Under the pieces are notes generated by a model, which was given only the letters and a program-made list of their open reading frames with translations, was not told the origin of the DNA and searched no databases. A program made the position numbers and the translations under genes. From Paucisalibacillus algeriensis (lineage in GTDB: Bacteria > Bacillota > Bacilli > Bacillales > Amphibacillaceae), in contig NZ_CBYO010000007.1 of the NCBI RefSeq assembly GCF_000577245.1, forward strand, positions 62,001 through 126,000: a stretch of DNA of 64,000 nucleotides, in the 5' to 3' direction. Within the stretch, counting starts at the first letter, position 1. The number at the start of each line of letters is the position of its first letter. Positions 1-8,902 of this stretch are shown here, piece after piece.

Positions 1-142
1 GTAGCATAAGGGCAACTCCCATTGTTGCAGTCAACCCGGGTAATGATCCGAATATAAATCCTAATACCACCCCCAAAATCATAAACAGCAATGTTTGGAA
101 TTCAAATATTGATAAAAGACTATTTATTAATACATCTCCCAT
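1..142 (-). CDS. tctA: Tripartite tricarboxylate transporter, large permease TctA (partial, 5' end only)
   Basis: Only the first 47 codons lie in the window; the gene continues past the left edge. Starting from ATG at 140-142, preceded by a strong GGGGGG-type ribosome site, the translation enters a hydrophobic helix and then a glycine-rich stretch ending LPGLTATMGVALML, the hallmark of the large 12-helix TctA subunit. TctA forms the membrane pore of TTT transporters, which take up citrate or other carboxylates using an ion gradient and a separate binding protein. It is third in the tctC-tctB-tctA operon, 15 bases after tctB. The substrate cannot be told from this fragment. Confidence 0.85.
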   Translation of the reverse strand, partial: MGDVLINSLLSIFEFQTLLFMILGVVLGFIFGSLPGLTATMGVALML

Positions 143-157
143 ATTATTCCCCCCTTA

Positions 158-619
158 CTAAGGTAGATTGATATACATAATATCCTCAAAGATAAAATTA
201 ACTAGAAAAATAAAAGCTACCATTATCACATATAAATACCATTTTCGAACGGAGAGCACCCACATTATGACAAACATACAAATAATAGATGCTATAATAA
301 AATGAAAATAATCAATAATAAAGGAATAGAAGACGGTTATTAGAAAGACGATAATACCGGCAACCGGTTTTCCTCCTTCTTCCGAATTTGTTTCCCCTTC
401 TGTTTTTGTTTCCTTTATAAAAAAAGTACTAATAAAGGAAATCCCACTGATTATCAAAATAAGGATTGCCAGAATACTAGGGAAAAAGTCTGGTCCAAAA
501 CTACTATTAGAATTAGCATTTGTTTGGATTTGCGCAGGAATAAGTACTTTCCAAAGCAAGATACTCCCTACTAGAAAAAACAACCATATATAACGTTCCC
601 TTTTTTGTTTAGTTATCAT
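158..619 (-). CDS. tctB: Tripartite tricarboxylate transporter, small permease TctB
   Basis: A 153-residue protein with four hydrophobic segments (about residues 9-27, 42-65, 85-107 and 113-148) and a short charged loop rich in Glu/Lys/Thr near residue 75. This fits the TctB family, the small four-helix membrane subunit that partners TctA. The frame is open further upstream, but ATG at 617-619 follows an AGGTGG ribosome site at the right distance and yields the usual short cytoplasmic N-terminus (MITKQKRERYIW). It sits between tctC and tctA in one transcription unit. TctB sequences are poorly conserved, so the call leans on topology and gene order. Confidence 0.8.
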   Translation of the reverse strand: MITKQKRERYIWLFFLVGSILLWKVLIPAQIQTNANSNSSFGPDFFPSILAILILIISGISFISTFFIKETKTEGETNSEEGGKPVAGIIVFLITVFYSFIIDYFHFIIASIICMFVIMWVLSVRKWYLYVIMVAFIFLVNFIFEDIMYINLP

Positions 620-686
620 GTTATACCACCTACTTTTTTTCAGTATAGAAAGGGTGATAATTTCTATCACCCTTCAAGATAAATTA

Positions 687-1661
687 TTACTTGGAAAGCC
701 CCATTTTTTCTATTACTGCTCCATGCTCTTCATGCTGAGCTTGCAATCGCTCCATTACCTCATCCCCACTAATTTCTTGTGGTGTTAGATTAGCAGTTTC
801 TAAGAATTCTTGGTATCCAGGACTTTTCATTGCTTCATCAACAATTTCCTCTAATTTAGCAACCACATCATCTGGAGTTTCTTTTGATACAAGCAAGAAT
901 TTCCAAACACTCATATCAATAGGGAAACCTTTTTCTTCAAAAGTAGGTACATCTGGTAAGTCTTCAAAACGTTCTGGAGAGAAAATTCCTAGAATTCTTA
1001 GGTCCCCTGATTCAACGTGCTGCATAATTCCACCTGGGTGTGCAGCAGCTGTGTCAACATGTCCACCAAGTAAAGCTGTTATTGCAGGATTTTGACCTTC
1101 ATATGCTACACTTTCAGCTTCGATTCCGGCCTGGTGAAAAAATCCAACTTGTGCTAAATCTGGTAATCCACCAGCCCCAGAGTGTGCATAGGTGATTCTA
1201 GTATCTGTATCAGCAATTAAATCATCTAAGGTTTCCCAAGGAGAGTCTGCGTTTACTACTAATACTATAGGTTCGTAGGTTAGCCCTTTTATTGCGCTAA
1301 AGTCATCAATAGAATACTGCACTTCTGTTAGGTGTGGTTGAGTTGTGAATACTCCTACCGCATCAAATAAAATCGTATGGGCATCTGGTTGTTGTGTTGC
1401 AACTTCTGTAGTTGCAATCGTACCACCAGCACCCTCTCGGTTTACGACTACTACATTTTGATCGACAACATTACTCATTGCTTCTGCTAATGCTCTAGCC
1501 GTCTGATCACTACTTCCACCTGCAGACCACGGTACAACAATTTCAATTGTTTCTGATGGAAAATCTTCACCAGATAACTCCTTATCACCTGAAGCATTTG
1601 AACTACAACCTATCAATGAAATAATTAATACGAATAATATCGGTAAAAATATCTTATTCAT
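687..1661 (-). CDS. tctC: TTT-family extracytoplasmic substrate-binding lipoprotein TctC
   Basis: 324 residues, beginning with a lipoprotein signal peptide ending LIGC (lipid attachment at Cys19). The mature protein has the TctC/BugR layout: PSETIEIVVPWSAGGSSDQTARALA near the N-terminus, the family signature for the first substrate loop, and a later VAYEGQNPAITALLGGHVD segment. It captures a carboxylate outside the membrane and hands it to TctAB. It is the first gene of the operon, 67 bases before tctB, and directly downstream of GTTCC/GGAAC half-sites that look like an IclR operator. Ligand unknown; family members bind citrate, tricarballylate, terephthalate and other acids. Confidence 0.9.
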   Translation of the reverse strand: MNKIFLPILFVLIISLIGCSSNASGDKELSGEDFPSETIEIVVPWSAGGSSDQTARALAEAMSNVVDQNVVVVNREGAGGTIATTEVATQQPDAHTILFDAVGVFTTQPHLTEVQYSIDDFSAIKGLTYEPIVLVVNADSPWETLDDLIADTDTRITYAHSGAGGLPDLAQVGFFHQAGIEAESVAYEGQNPAITALLGGHVDTAAAHPGGIMQHVESGDLRILGIFSPERFEDLPDVPTFEEKGFPIDMSVWKFLLVSKETPDDVVAKLEEIVDEAMKSPGYQEFLETANLTPQEISGDEVMERLQAQHEEHGAVIEKMGLSK

Positions 1662-1765
1662 TTGAAAACCTCCATTTTTTTATTAGCCTGAAATTAGTTA
1701 AGTCATGTCCCCAATAATCTAGCTTTCCATCTTGTACTATCCATCACCGCCTTAAAAGAATTGAC

Positions 1766-1790
1766 GTTCCGTATTAAGGAACACCGTTCC
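1766..1790. promoter_or_regulatory. Candidate IclR-type operator: three alternating GTTCC/GGAAC half-sites
   Basis: Three 5-base half-sites occur in alternating orientation: GTTCC at 1766-1770, GGAAC at 1778-1782 and GTTCC at 1786-1790, so two overlapping inverted repeats share the middle half-site. They lie in the gap between the IclR gene (ends 1860) and tctC (starts 1661), about 105 bases upstream of tctC. Palindromes of this kind are typical of IclR-family targets and the regulator gene is adjacent. Binding is inferred. Confidence 0.45.
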
Positions 1791-1859
1791 AATGTATATG
1801 TAAAAAATAAGTTATCGGAGTTTCAACTACTTTATCTGTATAACTTACTGATATCGCTT

Positions 1860-2642
1860 TCATACAATAGTAAAAAAATTGCCCAAAAGCTCCGATATTT
1901 TTTGAGAATAATAGAGAACCTCTTGTTTCATCAACTCAAACTTCTCATCATTTAGACGCATGATTGGTGCCGAAACACTAACAGCAGCAATGATATTTCC
2001 TTTATAATCAATTATCGGTGCCGCTATACACTTTACACCTACCTCGTGTTCTTCATTATCAATGGCATAGCCCTTACTCTTAATTCGCCTTAATTCAATA
2101 AACAAATCCTCTTTAGTAATTAATGTATTCTCTGTAAACTTAACCATAGGCTTTTCCTTAATAATTCTTTCGACATCCCACTCAGGCAAGTGAGCTAAGA
2201 ATACTTTACCTACCCCAGTGCAGTGCATGGAAGCTCTTTTCCCTACTCTAGAATACATTCGAATTGTCTCAGGACTCTCTACTTTATCGATATAAACTAC
2301 CTCATTATATTCCATCACTACAAGGTGGACGGTCTCACTTGTTTTTGTAGAAAGTTCCTTTAGTAAAGGTGAAGCAAGTTTACGAACATCTAGGTTCTCG
2401 CTCACGATATCTCCCAATTCCAGGAACTTTAGACCTAACTGGTAGCGTTCTGTTACAGAATCTTTTTTTACATAATTACCCTGTGATAAAGACATAAGTA
2501 ATCGATGTACAGTACTCTTTGATACGCCTAACATGACAGATAAGTCTGTCACCCCTATACCATTTGGGTTATCTTTTAACTTTTCAATTATTTCTAATGC
2601 CCTATCAACCGACTGAACTGTCAGCACATTTGACATTACCAT
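1860..2642 (-). CDS. IclR-family transcriptional regulator
   Basis: About 260 residues with the two-domain IclR structure. The N-terminal winged helix-turn-helix (about residues 5-75) includes QSVDRALEIIEKL and VSKSTVHRLLMSL. The C-terminal effector domain (about 85-255) contains MHCTGVGKVFLAHLP, where aromatic or carboxylic acids bind in relatives, and AISAAAVSVSAPI-like text near the end. ATG at 2640-2642 is preferred because the GGGGG ribosome site lies 7 bases upstream; another ATG sits one codon earlier. Same strand and immediately upstream of tctCBA, so it probably controls carboxylate uptake according to an effector related to the transported acid. Confidence 0.88.
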   Translation of the reverse strand: MVMSNVLTVQSVDRALEIIEKLKDNPNGIGVTDLSVMLGVSKSTVHRLLMSLSQGNYVKKDSVTERYQLGLKFLELGDIVSENLDVRKLASPLLKELSTKTSETVHLVVMEYNEVVYIDKVESPETIRMYSRVGKRASMHCTGVGKVFLAHLPEWDVERIIKEKPMVKFTENTLITKEDLFIELRRIKSKGYAIDNEEHEVGVKCIAAPIIDYKGNIIAAVSVSAPIMRLNDEKFELMKQEVLYYSQKISELLGNFFTIV

Positions 2643-2904
2643 CATATGTCCCCCGATATAATGTCACCAACACCTCCCATGGTAAGCGGATACATTTGTG
2701 ACTATTGTTAATTAAATCTATAGTTTTGATATTAGCATTATTTATAGTAAGATAAAAATAAATAATAGTTATAAGGTATAACCAAAAATTATATAAATTT
2801 AAACTTCAATCAGTAGAGGTATTACTGCCCGTTACATGTGGGATAAATATTGCTTTTTGTTCATATTAGAACATACATGTCAAGTCAAATAAGGGGAGAA
2901 AAAT

Positions 2905-3798
2905 ATGAACATAGAAACATTACGTATGTTTTGTTTAGTAGTAGATTTGGGTAGTATTAGTCAGGCTGCTAAATTATCTTATGTATCTCAGCCTGCTGTA
3001 ACCAAGCAAATAAGACAATTAGAAGAAACCTATAAAGCAACTTTATTTAATAGAGTAGAAGGACGGCTATTATTAAATGAAAATGGCAAATTACTCTATC
3101 CAATAGCAAAATCAATAGTTTCAGACTTTGAACGTTCCAAAGAAGCTGTGCTAGATAATATCAACCAGCTAGAATCACAACTAAAGATTGGTGCTAGCTT
3201 TACTATCGGGGAATACTTACTACCCAAGCTATTAGGTCAATATAAAAAGCATTACTCAGATACAAAAATCACACTTATAGTGGATAACACACCTAACGTA
3301 CTAGAGTCATTATCTAATGATGTAATAGATTTAGCATTAGTAGAAGGAAACGTGGAAAATAAAAACTTTAATGTAGAAGCTTTTGAGGAAGATCAACTAA
3401 TACTCATTCATCCTATGGAACATAAATGGTCGAATAGAAATGTAATCAATATCCAAGAACTTGCAGAAGAGAAAATGATTTGGAGAGAACCTACTTCAGG
3501 AACAAGACTTATCATAGAGAGCTTTTTAAAGGAATACGGGATTTTAGATAGCCTGGAAAATTATATGGAATTAGGTAGTACGCAAGCAATTAAAAGTGCT
3601 GTAGAGGCTGGTCTTGGAATTAGTATTGTCTCAAGGGTCGCGGTACAGAGGGATTTAGAACAAGGTGTCTTTAAAGAAATTGAAATTAAAGATGCTTATT
3701 TCAAGCGAAATCTATGGTTAGTCAGAAAGAAAAGTAGATTTAGTAGACAAAGTTTGGATACTTTTGTTGAATTAATAAAAAATGTTCCAGTTATCTAG
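2905..3798 (+). CDS. LysR-family transcriptional regulator
   Basis: 297 residues. The N-terminal helix-turn-helix reads METLRMF-like at the start, then LGSISQAAKLSYVSQPAVTKQIRQLEE (about 15-45), a classic LysR pattern. The remainder is a periplasmic-binding-protein-like inducer domain (about 90-292). It is divergent from the IclR gene and 99 bases upstream of the TauE/SafE exporter on the same strand, so it probably regulates that exporter. Family relatives such as CysL and YtlI respond to sulfur compounds, which would fit a sulfite or sulfoacetate exporter, but the ligand is not readable here. Confidence 0.88.
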   Translation: MNIETLRMFCLVVDLGSISQAAKLSYVSQPAVTKQIRQLEETYKATLFNRVEGRLLLNENGKLLYPIAKSIVSDFERSKEAVLDNINQLESQLKIGASFTIGEYLLPKLLGQYKKHYSDTKITLIVDNTPNVLESLSNDVIDLALVEGNVENKNFNVEAFEEDQLILIHPMEHKWSNRNVINIQELAEEKMIWREPTSGTRLIIESFLKEYGILDSLENYMELGSTQAIKSAVEAGLGISIVSRVAVQRDLEQGVFKEIEIKDAYFKRNLWLVRKKSRFSRQSLDTFVELIKNVPVI

Positions 3799-3897
3799 GG
3801 GTTATACCTATTAGTTATGGCCTATGACAAATATTAAATATGCAGTTTCATTAAAATTTGATACTTTGAGAGTATAGATTTTTTTGGAGGCTATTTT

Positions 3898-4665
3898 ATG
3901 GATATAATGATAGGTATTTTGCTACTCACTATTGGAATATTCGCTGGTGGATATGGAACAATAGTGGGTGCTGGTGGAGGGTTTATTTTTGTACCAGCAC
4001 TTTTATTATTGCTTGACCTAGATCCGCAGATTGCAGCTGGTTCGGGATTAGTTATTGTATTAATAAACTCATTATCAGGTATGTATGGTTATGCAAAACA
4101 AAAACTAATTAATTACAAAGTAGGAATCAAAATAATCATTGGTGCAATTCCCGGTGCAGTAGTGGGGGTATGGCTACTTTCACAATTATCTTCTCAATCC
4201 AATATATTTTATTGGACTTTTGCAAGCTTATTACTTGCACTCGGAATCTTTCTTTTCTTCAAAAATTCATCATCTAATTCGGATATCAAGAAAAAAGAAG
4301 AATCATTTACTCTTAACGCGAAGTGGTTTATTCCCTTGGGGCTTATAATGGGAATAATCTCGAGTTTTTTAGGTATCGGAGGAGGATGGCTTTTAGTCCC
4401 TATTCTCATTTACATATTTAAATTAAAAACTCACCAAGCAGCAGCAACATCTATATTCTCCTTAGGTATATATTCATTTGTTGGCGTCTCTTCACATATT
4501 TTCCATCAGAATATAGATTGGGTAATTGTATTATGGGGAGGTTTAGGTGTCATAGTGGGTTCACAACTAGGAGTTTTTATCGCAAAGAGATTACCTGGTA
4601 AAGTAATAATAAAAATGCTTTCCATTCTATTATGTATTATAGGTTTTAGAATGTATTTTAGTTAA
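3898..4665 (+). CDS. TauE/SafE-family membrane exporter
   Basis: 255 residues with about eight hydrophobic helices and two internally related halves. Each half carries a glycine-rich signature: GGYGTIVGAGGGFIFVPALL near residue 18-37 and SSFLGIGGGWLLVPILI near residue 160-176. This duplicated motif defines the TauE/SafE (DUF81) family, whose members export sulfite, sulfoacetate or other organic anions. ATG at 3898 follows a TTTGGAGG ribosome site. The upstream LysR gene is the likely regulator. Substrate uncertain. Confidence 0.87.
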   Translation: MDIMIGILLLTIGIFAGGYGTIVGAGGGFIFVPALLLLLDLDPQIAAGSGLVIVLINSLSGMYGYAKQKLINYKVGIKIIIGAIPGAVVGVWLLSQLSSQSNIFYWTFASLLLALGIFLFFKNSSSNSDIKKKEESFTLNAKWFIPLGLIMGIISSFLGIGGGWLLVPILIYIFKLKTHQAAATSIFSLGIYSFVGVSSHIFHQNIDWVIVLWGGLGVIVGSQLGVFIAKRLPGKVIIKMLSILLCIIGFRMYFS

Positions 4666-4807
4666 ATGAATAAACTATCTTAGTGGGGACGGTTCTCTTG
4701 CTTCTTTTAGAGGTAATTTTTACTTTTCCTATTAATGAAATATGCTGTCCGTTAATATTGAGGGACCTATCCGAGACCGGCACAGCATTTATTGGAAAAT
4801 CACAAAA

Positions 4808-4839
4808 GGGAGTATAGTTCACTTTTCCCTATACTTCCC
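4808..4839 (+). terminator. Possible terminator after the TauE/SafE gene
   Basis: GGGAGTATAG at 4808-4817 can pair with CTATACTTCCC at 4829-4839 with one bulged base. The following tail is only moderately T-rich, so this may be a weak terminator for the LysR-TauE unit or just a stem-loop. Confidence 0.35.
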
Positions 4840-5003
4840 ATTATTCAAAAATATTTATTTAACAAACTCGTAGCATTCAATCTAATACGCCCATCCTGAA
4901 ACATTTTCTAATAATGTTGGAATACTTCACTTCACAATAATGTCTAACCTGGATAAGAATCATCAGGTGATCGAAGCAAATCAAACTTAATGATTGAAGT
5001 TAA

Positions 5004-5117
5004 GTAGATTATGGAGAAGTTCAGTTCCATTTTGCTAACACTGGTTACTTTGATGGTGAAGCTGTAAAAAAATACCAAGCAGCGCACAAAAAGAAATACG
5101 CTAACTCGGTGAGATAA
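5004..5117 (+). pseudogene. Short coding-like remnant without a start codon
   Basis: In the 612-base gap between TauE/SafE and the aldolase gene, an open stretch of 37 codons ending in TAA reads VDYGEVQFHFANTGYFDGEA and continues with AVKKYQAAHKKKYANSVR. The composition looks like real protein, but no start codon or ribosome site precedes it and a stop lies directly upstream. It looks like the 3' end of a decayed gene. I do not recognise the family. The rest of the gap (4840-5003 and 5118-5277) holds nothing I can support. Confidence 0.3.
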
Positions 5118-5277
5118 GTTATAACCTCTATTCTATTTTCTACAAAGTGTAATCCTTTAAAAATTGCCTGGACTTTGTCTCACTTCCAGTTGTTACCAAC
5201 CGCTTACCAAACGTATATAATAAACAATTCTCGCCTCGGGATTTGATCCAATGCGTAATATGGCCCTACCTAAAAAA

Positions 5278-5913
5278 TCAGTTACTCACATAGGTCTTAA
5301 ACCCTTCCAACGCCTCATCTAATTCTTCGTCAGTCAAAAGTTTAAATTCACTTAATAGTTTACTTCCATACGCTAACTCTGCAACCTCTTCAATAGTCTC
5401 AGCCCTACGATAAGCATCATCTAAAGTACTCCCTACAGCTACCACACCATGGTTTGCCAAAAGTACGCCATTAGTTTGGTTCTTTTCTAAAGTTTCAACT
5501 GCGTACTTTGCTAATTTTTCTGAACCATATCGTGCATACGGTGCAACAGGAACCTCTCTACCGATATCAGCGATAGTATAATGTACCGGTGGAATTGGCA
5601 TATGAGCACAAGCAAACATTGTAGCAAACTTTGAATGTGTATGAACTATCGCTTCCACATTTGGATTTCCATAATAAATATTCGAATGCATTGGTGTCTC
5701 AGAGGAAGGATTTCGTGCTCCTTCCACGATGTCACCACTTGTTAAATCTACAACTAATACATCCTCTTCAGTCATTTCATCATAAGGTAACGCAGACGGA
5801 GTAATATACATTAGGTTTCCATCTCTTACACTTACATTTCCTGAAGTTCCCACGGTTAAACCACTGTTATAACACTTCTTAGCAAAATGAACCACTTCTA
5901 ATTTAAAAGTCAT
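5278..5913 (-). CDS. Class II aldolase (FucA/AraD family), probable ketose-1-phosphate aldolase
   Basis: 211 residues, the normal length for zinc-dependent class II aldolases of the FucA/AraD/RhaD type. Visible motifs are TVGTSGNVSVRDG near residue 20 (phosphate-binding), PSSETPMH near residue 70 (catalytic Glu), IVHTHSKFATMFA near residue 88-100 (two zinc-ligand histidines) and LANHGVVAVG near residue 150 (third zinc ligand). Such enzymes cleave L-fuculose-1-P or related ketose-1-phosphates to dihydroxyacetone phosphate and an aldehyde, or epimerise pentulose-5-phosphates. As last gene of a PTS-dehydrogenase operon, cleavage of a pentulose- or hexulose-1-phosphate made from a PTS-imported alditol is most likely. 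Confidence 0.85.
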   Translation of the reverse strand: MTFKLEVVHFAKKCYNSGLTVGTSGNVSVRDGNLMYITPSALPYDEMTEEDVLVVDLTSGDIVEGARNPSSETPMHSNIYYGNPNVEAIVHTHSKFATMFACAHMPIPPVHYTIADIGREVPVAPYARYGSEKLAKYAVETLEKNQTNGVLLANHGVVAVGSTLDDAYRRAETIEEVAELAYGSKLLSEFKLLTDEELDEALEGFKTYVSN

Positions 5914-5927
5914 TTCCTATCCACCCT

Positions 5928-6980
5928 TTATTCTAATATAATTGCATTTTTAATTACTTTTCCTTCACGATGACTAATAATTGCCTCTTCAATAAAATCA
6001 AGAGAATACTCTTTGTTAACGAAAATCTCTTCATCAATTTTCCCTTGGCATATTAAATCAAAAGCAGCCTTAACATACTTTGGTGTTGTATGAAAAATAC
6101 CCTTAAGTGTTAATTGGGAGTAGTGTAATAGCTTGGTATCAACGGTAATAGTTGTACCTGATTTAGGTCCACCAAACAAGTTGACAATGCCACCTTTTCT
6201 TGCCATGAGAATAGTATTTTCCCATACTTCGGGTAAACCAACTGCTTCAATAGCAACGTCTACACCTCTATTGTCCTCCGTAAGTTCCTTAACTGCTTCA
6301 ACAACGTCATCTACTTCAGAAATATTTACAATCTCAGATGCCCCTAACTTCTGGGCAGTTTTTAATCTTTCAACATTCAAATCTGTAGCAATAACACGTG
6401 CACCCTTCAAATTGGCAAGTGTAATAAAAAACAAACCAATAGGACCCGCACCATTCACGACAACTGTATCTCCAAGTTTTATATTTGATTCTTCAATGCC
6501 ATACACCGCACAGGCTAATGGCTCTGTTAAAGCAGCGCTTTTAAAACTTACATTATCTGGAATACGGAAAGTATTTTGACTGACTATTCGTTGTGGAATT
6601 AATTGATATTCTGAAAAAGCTCCCCAATTAATAATTAAATCCTCGCACATCGAATGTTGTTCCTGTTTACAGTAGTAACATTCTTGACAAGGTGCAGTAT
6701 TATGGGCGACAACTCGATCGCCTGGTTTAAATTTATCTACTCCTTCTCCCACAGATTCTACTATTCCTGCAGCTTCATGCCCAAATGGAATTGGGGGTTC
6801 TAATAAAGGATAGCCTCTCACATAGGTTTTTACATCTGTTCCACAAGTTAGTGCTACCTTATTTCTGATTACAATCTCTCCTTTTCCAGGTCTAGGAACA
6901 GAAATTGTCTCTAATTTTATTTCTCCGGGTCCATAGAAGGATGCTCGCTTCATTAACTTTTTTTCTTCTAATGTTTGCAT
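5928..6980 (-). CDS. Zinc-dependent medium-chain alcohol/polyol dehydrogenase
   Basis: 350 residues. GHEAAGIVESVGEGV (catalytic-zinc region), the structural-zinc loop C-x2-C-x2-C-x7-C (CQECYYCKQEQHSMC), and the NAD-binding GAGPIGLFF motif mark the sorbitol/threonine dehydrogenase group of MDR enzymes. The frame extends 27 codons further upstream, but ATG at 6978-6980 has an AGAGGAG ribosome site and gives the usual N-terminus, so it is chosen. It lies between the PTS IIC gene and the class II aldolase gene, 14 bases before the latter. The expected reaction is oxidation of an alditol phosphate to a ketose phosphate with NAD. Galactitol-1-P, arabitol-P and ribitol-P dehydrogenases are close alternatives. 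Confidence 0.87.
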   Translation of the reverse strand: MQTLEEKKLMKRASFYGPGEIKLETISVPRPGKGEIVIRNKVALTCGTDVKTYVRGYPLLEPPIPFGHEAAGIVESVGEGVDKFKPGDRVVAHNTAPCQECYYCKQEQHSMCEDLIINWGAFSEYQLIPQRIVSQNTFRIPDNVSFKSAALTEPLACAVYGIEESNIKLGDTVVVNGAGPIGLFFITLANLKGARVIATDLNVERLKTAQKLGASEIVNISEVDDVVEAVKELTEDNRGVDVAIEAVGLPEVWENTILMARKGGIVNLFGGPKSGTTITVDTKLLHYSQLTLKGIFHTTPKYVKAAFDLICQGKIDEEIFVNKEYSLDFIEEAIISHREGKVIKNAIILE

Positions 6981-7132
6981 ATCAAATTCTCCTCTGTAAA
7001 TATTATTACAACCATCAAATATTTGTTGGGTTGTTGGTACAAGTATGTTTATAAAATACATTCAAAATTATCAAAAAGACATCCAGGATAGCTGATTTGT
7101 ATCAAGTCTCTACCACCTGGAACAGCAATCTT

Positions 7133-8572
7133 TTACATAGCTTTTTTATTACTTACCTCTCCTTTTTCAAACTCTCTTTTTCTCTGTTTAGGAATAAAGA
7201 ACATGATATAAGAAACAATCGTGATAATAACTACTACAGCTACAGCTATTGCTAATCCCGCTGTCCATCCATTAATAGATACAAATGGTAGCATGAATAA
7301 CCAAGCTAATAAGAATGACCCCCCTGCAATACTTGAGACTAAAGAAGATCCCTCTGGCATTGCAAAATTTGCCGCTTCTGCTAGTGCAGTTTGTAATGGA
7401 GCAATGAATGTTGCAATCATGAGCATCGTGCCCATGAAGAAGGCACCAATAATAGCTCCTCTTATAATATTTCCTCTACTCCAGACAATCGCCCAAACTG
7501 CATAGAAAGGCAATACGCTTAAATCAGCAAAAGGTAATAACTCATTAACACCAACAAAACTTAAAACTACAGCTAATAGCAAAGTAATCGGTACTAATAA
7601 AAGACCTGTGGCAACTGCAGCAGGATGACCAACAACTGTTGCAGAATCCAAACCAATTAGTAATTCTCTCCCAGGAAATCTCTTATTTAAGAAATCCCTT
7701 GCAGCATCGGAAATTGGTAACAAACCTTCCATAAGTAAACGGATCATACGTGGGAAAATTAACATAACTGCTCCAAGTGAAATTGACGTAGTAAGTATTG
7801 ATCCAATTCCCTCCTCAACATTCCCATTTATTATCATCGGGAAAAATGCCAATAGGCCAATTACTCCACCTAGGATAGTACCTATCATAATTGGTTCCCC
7901 CATCACACCAAACCGTTTCTGAATTGTATCTGGATCCGCATTTAATTTGTTTAACCCTGGAACTTTGTCAATTACTTTATCAAGAAACATTCCTATTGGT
8001 GCCCAAGCCAACGTCTGCATATGTGGTAATGAGATACCAGGCATTCCAAAGAATTCCTGGACTTTAGGAGCAGTATAGTCTGCAAGCTTCAGTGTGATTA
8101 ACAATGTTAGTAAAGCTATTCCAATCGACAATATAAAATTGTCTGTTGCTGCATAAATAAATGCAGCTCCAAAAATAAATTGCCAGTAATTCCACATGTC
8201 AATATTTAATGTTTTAGTAAACTTTAAGGCAATTAATACTATATTCAGTAATATTCCCAATCCAAATATCCAAGGTACAATATTTGTAGCGGAGAATGCT
8301 GCTGCAGCTGCAGTTGGCCATCCAGTATCCATAATAGATAAATTAATATTCAAATTTTCTACCATGCTACTAATGGCTGGGCCTAATGTCTTGACCATTA
8401 AATCAATGACTAAGTTTATCCCGATAAATCCAATCCCAACCGTTAGACCTGCTCTTAGTGCTTTACCAACCTTGACCCTAAATATAAGGGCCATAATAAA
8501 TATAATGATTGGCATCATTATCGTAGCTCCTAAATCAAGAATGAAATTAATAACATTCATAATAGCATCCAT
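7133..8572 (-). CDS. gatC: PTS galactitol-family permease, IIC component
   Basis: 479 residues with about ten hydrophobic segments. The N-terminus (MDAIMNVINFILDLGATIMM, then FRVKVGKALRAGLTVGIGFIGINLV) and the LISDAARDFLNKRFPGRELLIGLDSATVVGHPA region near residue 285-320 are characteristic of EIIC-GAT. It transports an alditol across the membrane while IIB phosphorylates it. It follows the IIB gene by 21 bases. The GAT family includes galactitol, arabitol, ribitol and xylitol permeases, so the symbol denotes the family rather than a proven substrate. Confidence 0.9.
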   Translation of the reverse strand: MDAIMNVINFILDLGATIMMPIIIFIMALIFRVKVGKALRAGLTVGIGFIGINLVIDLMVKTLGPAISSMVENLNINLSIMDTGWPTAAAAAFSATNIVPWIFGLGILLNIVLIALKFTKTLNIDMWNYWQFIFGAAFIYAATDNFILSIGIALLTLLITLKLADYTAPKVQEFFGMPGISLPHMQTLAWAPIGMFLDKVIDKVPGLNKLNADPDTIQKRFGVMGEPIMIGTILGGVIGLLAFFPMIINGNVEEGIGSILTTSISLGAVMLIFPRMIRLLMEGLLPISDAARDFLNKRFPGRELLIGLDSATVVGHPAAVATGLLLVPITLLLAVVLSFVGVNELLPFADLSVLPFYAVWAIVWSRGNIIRGAIIGAFFMGTMLMIATFIAPLQTALAEAANFAMPEGSSLVSSIAGGSFLLAWLFMLPFVSINGWTAGLAIAVAVVVIITIVSYIMFFIPKQRKREFEKGEVSNKKAM

Positions 8573-8593
8573 AGATATTTCCCCCAGTAAAAT

Positions 8594-8887
8594 TTAATTT
8601 TTTAAGGTTGAAATGATCTGTTCTTTAACCTCATCAACACCCAATCCCGTTAAAAAAGGCAGCCCCTTTAAAATAGGAACTTCAGTGTCTATACTTACAG
8701 GTGTCGTGCTTACCACAAGAGTCGGTTTTACAGAATCAATTTCATATTTTAGGCTAGATGCACTACATTGATAAAAGTCAACTTCTAAACCTGCATTTCT
8801 TACAATATCTTTTATTTTTTCTAAAACTGCAGTGGATGTTGCTACTCCAGTTCCACACGCTACAATTATTTTCTTCTTAGTTGACAT
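8594..8887 (-). CDS. gatB: PTS galactitol-family phosphotransferase, IIB component
   Basis: 97 residues. The active-site loop KKIIVACGTGVATSTAV, with the phosphorylated Cys at residue 11, is the IIB-GAT/ascorbate signature. It receives phosphate from IIA and passes it to the sugar on IIC. ATG at 8885-8887 follows an AAGGGTG ribosome site. Located 15 bases after the IIA gene and 21 before IIC, so translation is probably coordinated. Confidence 0.92.
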   Translation of the reverse strand: MSTKKKIIVACGTGVATSTAVLEKIKDIVRNAGLEVDFYQCSASSLKYEIDSVKPTLVVSTTPVSIDTEVPILKGLPFLTGLGVDEVKEQIISTLKN

Positions 8888-8902
8888 CTAAATTACACCC
8901 TT

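Noticed and set aside
1761-1955. 64-codon open frame on plus overlapping the IclR 3' end
   Set aside because: It runs antisense to the end of a well-supported gene, has no ribosome site, and its composition is not protein-like.
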